DNA from: Amoebophrya sp. AT5.2
Taxonomy: Eukaryota > Sar > Dinophyceae > Syndiniales > Amoebophryaceae
Direction: 5' to 3'
NCBI GenBank assembly: GCA_005223375.1
Contig: RXOD01005584.1
Location: 1-13,362 of the forward strand
DNA: 13,362 bases
A program made the position numbers and the translations under genes. This document shows positions 1-8,717 of this stretch, piece after piece; the stretch's first letter is position 1, and the number at the start of each line of letters is the position of its first letter. The notes under the pieces are model-generated. The model was not told where the DNA came from. It did no database searches and was given only the letters and a program-made list of their open reading frames with translations.

Positions 1-1461
1 GTAGGCCATTTGTTACCCCGCTCAAAGAAAACTCAGATGTTGATGGAGCAGACTATACTGATCGGTCCCAGCTGCCTACTGCAAGGTGGTTGTGGCAGCT
101 CCATGCAAGGCAGGAGATTCCGTCGTCCGGGGGGTTGGGAACCTCTACGTCACCATTCGGGTTGTCGTTGCTCGGTGCTGCGCCCGCGCCGCCAAACATT
201 TTTGAGATGTTGCGTCAAGCCGTTTACTGAGTGACTTACGGATAAAGTTAAAGTTTTCGTATCTTCGTCGCTGGACGAGGTCGAGGTCGGGATGCCCGAA
301 AAGTGGTGAATCTGCTTGTTCAGACCAGTGTTCAGGTCGTTGACTCGACTCCGGCTCCGGGATGTACGTACTCAGCCGCTACCTGCGGGCGGAAGCAGCA
401 GCAGCACGCTGCAGTTGCTTGATAGCCGTTCAAAGCGGCACGACTGGCTTCGCCGGGGCGGTCGACGAGGCATCAGAATATCTTCATCGGCATGGATGCT
501 GCGCGAGCGCCGCGTGTACTGTTTCTATTGCGTTAGTTCGTGGACGTGGTTGCGCTTGCGGGCGCTTGTAGACACGAAGTATGAAGATGAAGTAGAAAAT
601 TCATGCGGCGACAAATAAAGGTCCTGCAAGTGCAACCTGTTCGCTAGACTTACTAGGAGTACCAAATCGATATCAGAGTACGAGGAGCAAGAGTCAGCGT
701 CGAGTAAGCTGTAACAAGTATAGTACTTTGAGTTCGTCTAGTAGATCTCGTCTTTGAACATGTTCGAATTTTGGGATTGGGATTCGATCATAAGTGAACC
801 AAGTAATTGATCGGCTCAGCACCTCGCTTCACGTTCATCGGCCCGATGAGCGTGGAGCTCTACTCTAGTCGTTGTCGATTACGACTGCGACTCCGTCGAG
901 CCGAGATCTCAGTCGAAGGTACATATCTTCATGGAAATTCGTCGATTGGGCACACAAAAAACGATCATCAAGGTCAAACACATGGATGGACATGGATGTG
1001 CTATCTTTGTCTTTCTCACGAATCACGAGGGAACAACGCGCACAATTTTTAACCTCAACTTTACACGCGAACCAAAAGCCAGCGGGAGCGGATCATGAAG
1101 ATGACACGCCGGATACCAAACAAGAAAGCCAGCGGATAAATACGAAGCATCTTCTTCTACTTTAGAGTCGTGGTCAGCTCCATGCTACCTCCCAAACAGC
1201 TTCAAAGACAAACAGCGACGGAAGGACGAACAGCATCCTTTCCGCAGATCTTCAAACCTCGAGTTCAGTTTTCGAGGCGTTTTGCGATTTTTTCATTGCG
1301 TATCTAGATGCACTGGAAGCATTTGAGTTCGGCTTCGGCGCGGCTCCCCTGAAGATGTGCTACTTCCGCTGCGCACAGCTTTGGTGCGCAGTAAACACGA
1401 CTGGTTCCATCATCGTGATGTGGAACAAGTGGAAGTGTCAAATCGGTGAAAATGAGTGGTC
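1..1461. other. Upstream flank without a supported gene
   Basis: No reading frame here has a convincing start, codon pattern or recognisable family. The longest open frames on the plus strand (316-618, which opens with TTG, and 872-1165) encode Arg/Ser-rich peptides that resemble nothing I know. Because UTP15 runs on the minus strand and ends at 1462, the part next to it should contain the UTP15 3' UTR and polyadenylation region. No AATAAA is visible on the minus strand just past the stop. A short imperfect direct repeat of catggatg lies at 981-998. Confidence 0.4.
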
Positions 1462-3655
1462 TCAGCACGGCTGCGACAACAACGTGTCCAGCATCCCCAG
1501 GAGCGGCCTCAGCGTTCGTTCCTGCAGGTCCAGTTCGCCGCTCACTTTTCCCCGAATTTTGCCGAGCACGTCCAGCATTTTTTTGCCCTTCGCGAACTGC
1601 ACGCAGCCGTTTCTGTCGCAGATTTCGTGGAACAGGTTCAGGATCAGGCGGCGGAACGTCGCGGCCTCGGGGAGGTCGATGACGGACAAAATCCAGTACA
1701 GCAGCTTAAGGCAGACCTCCTCGCCCAGGTCAGAGGCCGCCTGGCGCGTGGCGGAGCGTGACTCCAGCTCGTCGAGGAAGGAGAGCGCGTAACTAAGGTT
1801 GTTGCTTCCGTTCAGCAGCGCGAGCTCCAGCGCCTTCTTGTACTCAAACGACTTCAGGGCCATCTCCAGCTGGCTCAGCTTCAACTTCTTGTGCGCCGTG
1901 ACCACCTCGTCGTCCTGTCCGGGCACGGGCTCCACGTCGGCGCCGCGCTTGTAGTATCTGGTCGTTAACGGCAGGCCGCGGGGAGCCTTGTTGCCGATTG
2001 CGGGCTTCTTCTTTACCGGAAGAGCCTGTGCGTCCGCTGCTTCCCCGTTTTTCGCAAGGGCGTTGGGATTTTGCTTCACCTTCTTGCGAACCACCCAGTC
2101 GCCGCTGGAGCCGCCGCAGCCAATGGTTTCTTCATCGAGGAACTTCGCCACCTTGATGCTGTGCTGGTGCGGGAACGAAAAAACGTGGTTGCCCGACTGG
2201 TCCCACACACGGCACGTCGAATCCAGAGACCCCGAAAGCAAATACCGCCCAGAAGGACTAACGTCGCAGTCAGTGAGCTCCTTGGTGTGCGTCGAGGAAC
2301 CGAACGCAGTCACCAGCGCTGTTTGTAGCGAAGGAAGTAAGAAATAAGTAGTTGAGGCGAGGGTTCGTAAAAGATCACACGCCGATGGAAGATCACACTC
2401 ACACATTTTTTCTACAGCATGCATCGAAACTACTGCACACAGACATGCTAAGAAGTAGGTGGAGGTTTTAAAAGTCGGTACCTTCCCCGGCCGTTTTCCT
2501 CACGTCGAATATGCGCAGGTTGCTTCCTGCGGCCGCCACGAACATGGTGCTGCCCGGAAAGAATTTCACGCCTGCTACCGGCGCCGACGCTTCCGCCTCC
2601 GCTCCACTGCGGCTGTCTATTCTGAAGGTCGCGACGCAGCCGTTGCTGGAAGTAGAGTTCGCCCGGCTGTCCCAGAGCTTGCAAACCCCTTCCGCGCCTC
2701 CCGTTAGCCAGACATTGCCCTGCTCGCTGCTCGGGCACAGGGCCTGCACGAAATCGGCGTGCGCGTGGTTCCACGTGAGTACTGCGTTTGCGGAAGTGGA
2801 GGTGATATCATACAGCCGCAGCGTGCGGTCCTTGGCGCCGGAGAGAATCTGGGTCTTGTTCACGGAAAAGCCGCAGCAGGTGGGCGCATTCGTGTGCCCA
2901 CGAAGCCGTCGAAGGACGCTGTTAGTAGCAATATCGGACAGGTTCTTTTTATTTTTTACGTTTCGCTTTAGGTTTCCTTTTCCTAAACGTCGAGGCATCC
3001 TTGATCTTTAGTCCTCCTCCCGATTCGTCACGTCAGCGTCAACAACATGGCCCATCAACGAACACACTGTGCAGAGCGGATCAACAAGGATAACTTTTCT
3101 GTCGATTGAGAGGTAGTTAGTAGAAGAATACTTAGTGATACTAGAGAACATGAATGATGATCATCTACGTGTTAGCCGTACTACTAGCTTGCTGTTGCTA
3201 ATAAAATCCTAGATGTGTAAGTTCTTGTACTGAGCACAGTTGTTGTACCTTCCCTCCGACCACTCTATCACAGCTAGGCTGCCTCCTGCCTCGCCTCCGA
3301 CTAGCAGCTTTCCGTCCGGCCTTATCCCGAGGCAGGTAGTGAAGTCCTTGAACTTGTTGAGGGAGCTGATGCTCTCCGCGCGAGGACCAGTAGCAGCTTT
3401 TCCTGCGCCAGCACCCCCTGCTCCCCGACCGCGGCCGCGCACCGCGAAAAAGCTGATCTTGGTTCCGTGGGAGAGCGCCACCTGCCCCTTCTCGCTGTTG
3501 TACACCATCCCGGAGATCTCATTCTCCTCCTTATTCTCCAGCTTCTTCTTGTACAGGGAAAACGCTTTGCCCTCTTCCGTCTGCGCGCTCAGGTCCAACA
3601 CCGCCTTGGAGGCGCCGCTGGGGCGATACAGCTGCTGCAGACGGATGAATTCCAT
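1462..3655 (-). CDS. UTP15: UTP15-like U3 snoRNA-associated WD40 protein (SSU processome), 3 exons
   Basis: Exons are 3655-3249, 2918-2482 and 2318-1462; they join in phases 2 and 1 into 566 codons ending in TGA. UTP15 belongs to the UtpA (t-UTP) subcomplex of the small-subunit processome, which acts in the nucleolus in pre-18S rRNA transcription and processing. Family yeast and human proteins are about 515 residues. Seen here: an N-terminal block with KFKDFTTCLGIRPDGKLLVGG (the family's FSRFKD...DGRLLVAG) near residues 101-121; WD40 repeats with RLRGHTN (about 140-146), RTLRLYD (167-173), CKLWDS (215-220), LRIFDV (270-275), SGRYLLSGSLD then CRVWDQ (304-322); a Lys-rich linker; and the C-terminal UTP15 helical domain (about 420-566) with SFEYKKALELAL, YALSFLDEL and a terminal LGMLDTLL. 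ATG 3655 is the first in-frame ATG after an in-frame TGA upstream. Odd point: a Gly/Ala/Arg-rich insert at about residues 73-92. The assignment rests on remembered family similarity; the exon joins are inferred. Confidence 0.92.
2319..2481 (-). other. UTP15 intron 2 (163 bases)
   Basis: The donor is GGAAG|GTACCG and the acceptor is CTACAAACAG|CG, preceded by a pyrimidine-rich tract (ACTTATTTCTTACTTCC). Phase 1 matches on both sides and gives ...KTAGE-A-LVTAFGS..., which aligns without a gap with the UTP15 family between the third and fourth recognisable WD repeats. Without splicing, exon 2 ends in TAA at 2468-2470. Confidence 0.85.
2919..3248 (-). other. UTP15 intron 1 (330 bases)
   Basis: The donor reads GGAAG|GTACAA and the acceptor reads TACTAACAG|CG. 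Removal joins exon 1 (phase 2, AG) to C, giving Ser136 and a family-consistent run into VLRRLRGHT. The exon 1 frame meets TAG at 3209-3211 inside the intron, so splicing is required. A second donor-like GTACAAG lies 20 bases further in, also in phase 2, and would insert about seven residues. The exon 2 frame stays open back to an ATG at 2998, so a longer Lys-rich exon start cannot be excluded, but it does not fit the family. Confidence 0.8.
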
Positions 3656-6600
3656 TCTTGCGACCGAAGCGAAGCGGAGGAGCGATCCCCCGATCGAGAT
3701 GGAAGGCGATCACTTTAACACCTTTAGACACAGCTAAGTTCTATCTGTATCTATGCTTAGACTTCAAGGAGACGAAATTGCGCGAGGACGGCACTTTAAT
3801 TAATGTTGGAAGTCGTGGTAGCCACGCATCATGGCCAACCACAGCGTACTAGGACTGCAACTAGCTCGTCTACTGGTTCCTAATGAGCCGAGTCAGTGTG
3901 CTGTTTCGTCCTGTTGTTTGAAAGCAAGGCGAGGTGGGCGTAAGCTTAGGCGTACCTCCGTTACCGCCGAAAAAAAAGTAAAAATCGAAGACCGGCGAGA
4001 TCGCCATCGTCGGAGATCTTCAATGCATCTGATGTTACCGAAGATGACAAGGCGCTTAAGCACTGAAGTGATCGCTGGGAAATACTGCGTCCATCGTCAC
4101 GATTTAGTACATGGGGATCCGCGACCGTACCAATGCTAGTGATCTTTCGAATTCGACGAACGGATCTTTCTAGGGAACATCACGTCTGTGTCTGAACAAG
4201 AGTCACGGACCGATTTTGCGTGGACTGAAGCGATTGATATCAGCGGCTCACTTTTGCGGCGTGATCACGGCTCATCATGGTACGTGGAGATCCGGGACGC
4301 CTACAACTCGCTCTCATCATCGGAAAACTGCAAGCCGCCTCCTCGTGACTGCAGCTGTCGGAGCCAGAACGTCTGATCATCCGGTTGTCGCATTCTCTTC
4401 CGAAGTTCCGCCTCAATTTCAGAAAAAAAAATACCAGTGGTCTTTTACTTGTTGATGTTTACAAAATTGATGCGATGAGAAACAGCTGCTCGTCCTGCTG
4501 CTCGATTGTTCGTCTGGGTCTCGTCCATGAAGTAGGCTCTGCAAGATGGGACATATGGATGAAGATGGCGACAAATTCCACCAGTGCTCGGCACGAGGAC
4601 CGCACCAGCAGGTTCCGTGTTATTCTTATCGAGCCATGACACATGCTAGTAAATACTTCCTAGTATAATTATATCGCTCCTTTACTTTTAGCTTTACCGC
4701 CCGATTTCTTGATGGCGCTGTATGCGCCTCCCTGTTGTTAGTGGGAAGCTGACTTGGACTGTAAATAATTCCACGGGTCGACGTCGAGGTCGTCGCTCCA
4801 ATAGAGTTAAAAATAAGTACAAAGAGGCCTAAAGTAAAAAGTATCGCCTTGCGTGCAGGTCGTGGTCGACGGTCGTGCGCGTGCTAAGTAAAAATTCAAC
4901 TTGGACTATAAAATTCTATCGAGTGCTTCTGTGTATGTCCGTCTTTGGCTGTGCTGTAAAATCCTCCCCAAGGCGAGTAATCGCCGTACGTAACGGTAGG
5001 AACCACAATCACAAAATCATAATCGTGGTCACAGGTGTAGTTGTTCTTGTGCGCACTTGATAGAAGCAACCATAACGCTGTTCGTGAGTGGAGTGCAAAA
5101 AATCCTAAATCAAAAATGTGCACAGATGCCTCTGCTCTTTTACACTCGTCCATCTGTCATGCACATGCTCATGCATGGGTATACTAATCTTGAACTACTG
5201 AGTCGTAGCGGCGCGTGCGCGGGCTGCAGCGTTTAGTACTGAGGGATCATCCTTGAAGCAATCGTCCTTCAGACATCGATCTTCGGGCACAAGAATGCCA
5301 GAAACCGAAATCATTTTGTTGTAGCAACAAGGAGCCACTAAATCGTAGCGCGGACAGGTACTTAATTCCCTTTCCCTAGATGTTGTACCATCTATCGATC
5401 TACTGATGCTCCAGCAATCCTCAAGCCGTTCCTCTTGGGACCACCGGGGCATCATGATAAAGAAAGATAAATAATGTCTAGAAAATCATTCAGCGGGTAG
5501 TTCAAAGATCTGAATTAACGTCGTCCAAGTGGTCAACTTGAATTCGGTTTTGCACGTACGAGTTGCGTGAATTTCAAGCGCGAGCTGGGAACAAAAGTTT
5601 TACTTACACCTAGTACGTACAAGTAGAACAAGCCTTGAGACAGTAGTTGTGCAGCTACTGCCGAAGACCTCGCGGAGTTTCTGATATTTTTACGTGAAAA
5701 AGTTGTATAAGTGAAATTAAAACGGTGCGCCCTTACCGCTACTCCCTACGGATTTCGGAAGGCACCAACTCCAAGACCAGTAGTTTGCTGAATTTCTTAA
5801 CATTTTTCTCGATCGATTAACCTGCCGTTTCAAGTGATAAGTGTTGTTTAGAAGAATCTCAAACAAAGGTCGTAGCGCTGGGACTGTATTGGCTCGTCGG
5901 CGAAGCAAGAATCTGAGTCAATCATATCAACATAAGTATGCTGTTGCTCGCCGGACGAAGCCCCGTGCCCGTGGATGGCGCAACTTCTGAGGTAGCTGCC
6001 CATGATCTTGACGCGGCTGAAAAAGAAAAAGTATTTGTAAGCTTAACAACAACAGGCGTGTGCTGCCCCTGAATAAAATTTACTTTTGCTCCTCTAGTCA
6101 GTCTGTCCCTGAAATTTAGATTTGTTTTTTTTTTGCTCGGAGGAAAGAGAAATTGAAATAGTGCAACCACCTAGCATCGCTGGATCTTGGCACCCAATGC
6201 CGGTGTGGCAGTCGATCGATTCAAAGAAAACTCTCTTTCTATCGAAATCGCGATCTTGTTCACGTTCGCAGAAACCATGTGGAAGCGCTTCCTCGTCGTC
6301 GTCGCCGTTGTCGTGTCCACCCGTCCTCGTTGTTCATTCTCCTGGTGCAGCTCGTGGATGAAAATGTGTGTTGCCATGTTCGTTGGAGCAGCAATGAGAT
6401 ATCTTGGGGACGGTGTTTTGCTTCCCAGCGTTGTCCTCTGTCTCCATGTTGACCGTGTTCGTTCCCGTTCTTGTGTACACCAGAGCTTTTCGGGATAATA
6501 GGCTGCTCTCATCATCAATCGCATCAGAATAAACGTGAGAATTTTCATATTTGTTTTTTGTAAAGTTTCAGTTTGTCTTTTCTACACTTCCTTGTCGATG

Positions 6601-7503
6601 GCCGCCTCCGTCGCAGTGCCATTCATTTCCGCCACCAGGACGCGATGGCGAGCGGAGTAGTAGCACCATGCTCGTCGCCCTTGTCGTCCTCGCGAAATAA
6701 AAAAAATAGTAGTTGTGCTAGTGGGTCTGCATCAAGTAGCGTACTGTCCGCGATCACGTTTAAAAACACCCACGACTACACAAGCTTGATTACTGCTGGC
6801 ACTGTGCTGGGAAATGTCTAGCGGACGGCCGTCGACTTGGACATTCAAGGAAATTGCAGCTCCTACTTGTACGTGCTTATTTCATTTTACATATCGCAGC
6901 TATCGGGAAGATAGTGCTGTCAAGGATTACCGTAGCCGAGGCCGCCACCCCCCGTGGCTTTGGCTCCCCGTCGCCCCTGGTGAAAGGTCGAAAAGCGAAT
7001 AAGTAATAATGAATTTGAATTGTTTCTTGGCTAGTGGTGCATTTAAACGTAGCTACGCGTATCTATTCTTCTTTCACTGAATGGCTCTGCAACTGCAGCT
7101 ATAGCTCTCGGAAGTTTATTCAACAAGCAGAAGGGGCACGACCGACACGTCGATGTTGCGCACATACAGATGAGAAGCGGCTGTCTCGAGGACAATCTCA
7201 ACCATGGGGATGCCAAAAATGTACCGAGTCACCAACCCCCGAGAAGCAAGGCCGCGCAGCAGCGCCGCAAGCTCGAACAACTACCGATCAGAAGTTGCCG
7301 TAGATTTCTTTGTATTTGATTCATTGCAGAAAAAATACATCAACATGATCATGAAGTGCGGACAGGTTCTTGGGAATGGGAACACACTTTTTTCTGTGCT
7401 TGTTCCGGTTCTTCCATCTTCTGGCGTGGAGAATGACGTCGTAAGCGGCAAAGCCTTTGTTGCAATTCATTGCATCCGATATGGAAGAACAGCGTAAGCG
7501 TTG
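3656..7503. other. Long gene-poor stretch between UTP15 and the basic-protein gene
   Basis: Nearly 4 kb carry no gene I can support with confidence. Several short open frames exist: plus 3831-4139 (102 residues, good ATG context catcATGG, Arg-rich middle), minus 5195-5455 (86 residues), plus 6187-6498 (103 residues; an internal ATG at 6277 starts a hydrophobic Val-rich run that is a CGT/GTC triplet repeat at DNA level), and minus 6171-6548 overlapping it. None shows a recognisable family and each is of a length expected by chance. The stretch may hold UTRs, small exons of intron-rich genes or RNA genes that cannot be seen by eye. No tRNA cloverleaf, rRNA or terminal inverted repeat was recognised. 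Confidence 0.4.
7116..7470 (-). CDS. Speculative small two-exon ORF (98 residues)
   Basis: Exon 1 would be 7470-7339 (44 codons, basic, with RRWKNRNKHRKKC), and exon 2 7280-7116 (54 residues plus TAA; hydrophobic, with LFELAALLRGLASRGLV and later VVPLLLVE). They are separated by a possible 58-base intron, GTATTT...GGTAG, in phase 0 on both sides. An AATAAA on the minus strand (7120-7115) overlaps the stop codon. The codon choice of exon 2 leans to G/C in third positions like the genuine genes. Against it: no family is recognised, the ATG lies only 33 bases past the stop of the neighbouring gene (so this may be its 3' UTR), and plus-strand frames are open over the same DNA. Confidence 0.18.
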
Positions 7504-8150
7504 TCATCGAATAACGTCGCTCAGGAGGCCCGCGAATCCGTATGCAGATGTCGCTGTCGCGTCATCTTTAGAAGCCGATACTACTCTTGCAATGGGTTCA
7601 TCGCTTACGGGCCGCTGTTCTTCCCCTTCTGTCCTGCCTCGTCGTCGCTTCTCAGCTTCGTTCCCGTCGGAGTCCGCGTGCCCATCGGACAAGCCCAGCA
7701 TACCCGCTGCCTTCTGCTTTTTGTGGAGCCTTCTCTCGAGCCTTCGCTGCCTTTTCGCTTTTTCAAACTCCACGCGAGCGCCGGCGGAGACTGAATCGTA
7801 GCCCAGCGGCTTTCGCTTTTCTATCGGTGCGGCGGCGTTTTGTTTCCGCCGCTTCTGAACGGCGCACTCCTCCTTCGCGCTGGCAATTTGCTTCTCCGTC
7901 TTACGCAGCTCCTGGAAAATCATAATTAAGATCATAAGGGAAGTTGTAGTTGTAGAAGATGAAGGGGTGAACAAGATTGATCAATGATCTGCCATGATCA
8001 TGAATGGGCATGGGACTCCTAGTACAGCAAGTACTATTCGAGGGTGAAAGAACCCTGTACCTTCTCCGCCGCTTTTTTGCGCTTGTCCGCGACATCCGCC
8101 AGAGAAACTTTGTTCGTCTTTATCTTCCCAAGCCGCTTTCGCTTCACCAT
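7504..8150 (-). CDS. Small, highly basic uncharacterised protein, 2 exons (165 residues)
   Basis: Exon 1 is 8150-8061 (30 codons) and exon 2 is 7911-7504 (135 residues plus TGA), joined in phase 0. The first exon, MVKRKRLGKIKTNKVSLADV..., is too short to stand out alone, but its ATG is the first in frame after an upstream TAG and it ends at an AAG|GTAC donor like those of UTP15. Residues 1-100 are Lys/Arg-rich and predicted helical (ELRKTEKQIASAKEE, RKPLGYDSV, EFEKAKRQRRLERRLHKKQK); residues about 105-130 are acidic/Arg-rich and disordered; the tail ends SAYGFAGLLSDVIR. I do not recognise the family. Composition suggests a nuclear or nucleolar protein, perhaps in ribosome biogenesis, but that is only an inference. 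The exon 2 frame also runs upstream into the intron to an ATG, so an unspliced 156-residue reading is the alternative. Confidence 0.72.
7912..8060 (-). other. Intron of the basic-protein gene (149 bases)
   Basis: The donor GAGAAG|GTACAG and acceptor GATTTTCCAG|GAG give a phase 0 join (AAEK-ELRK). The acceptor has a good pyrimidine context. Reading through exon 1 into this segment would break the frame that exon 2 uses. Confidence 0.72.
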
Positions 8151-8717
8151 GTTGGACGTCGGAGTCGCTTGTGCTTGGACTTGTTGTTCTACAGTACTGA
8201 CAACTAACTCGCTAGAGCTTGAGCTAGTGCTAGTGCTAGGTGGTAGAGGTTGTGCCTAGTACTCGTACTACAACTTTAACTTTTATGGATACAACATCGA
8301 CACTCGTCGAAAGTGCAGCTCCTCCTGCTTATTGACTCTGACTCAGATCTTGATGCTGAGCAGCTTAAAAAAAGTTGATCAACAGATCTCGGCTTACGGC
8401 TGTCACTGATTTCCACGTGCACGTGATTGTGATCGCTATGGTTTTGATCGCCAGCAGCTGGGGATGATCCGATGCGATGCACTTGTGCAAAAATTTGTGA
8501 ACGAGATCGTGAACCTGAACGTGAAGAAGAAGATGCTGGACAGACACCAAATCACGGTCAGGTGCTTCTGGAACATCAACGGAATCTATCAGTGGGGTGG
8601 TCGCGGCGGTCGACGGCCAGTGATTCAATTTCAGTTTTTGATGCTCGTCTAGGTTGTCTAGGTGGTTGACAACTCCTGTAAAACTGGAAACTGCAAATGA
8701 AGGAATCTCAATCTAGT
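8151..8717. other. Intergenic spacer
   Basis: This spacer separates the stop of the large coiled-coil gene (8718) from the start of the basic-protein gene (8150). Both are on the minus strand, so it should hold the 3' UTR of the former and the promoter or leader of the latter. A short tandem repeat, gctagtgctagtgctagg, sits at about 8223-8240. Open frames on both strands are short and unrecognised, and no clear promoter element was identified. Confidence 0.4.

Noticed and set aside
1..27. Loose resemblance to a dinoflagellate spliced-leader sequence (GTAG..CCATTT..GCTCAA)
   Set aside because: The match needs an eight-base insertion and other gaps, and no adjacent donor or gene on that strand supports it.
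2468..2998. Separate 176-residue WD40 gene starting at ATG 2998
   Set aside because: The WD repeats join in phase with upstream and downstream exons to a full-length UTP15; the Lys-rich start lies in intron 1.
2511..3011. Plus-strand open frames opposite UTP15 exons (also 3240-3737 and 1355-1792)
   Set aside because: Shadows of the UTP15 coding exons, whose minus-strand product matches a known family.
6277..6498. Signal-peptide-like start MWKRFLVVVAVVVS
   Set aside because: The hydrophobic run is a CGT/GTC triplet repeat at DNA level and an overlapping minus-strand frame is equally open; no family recognised.
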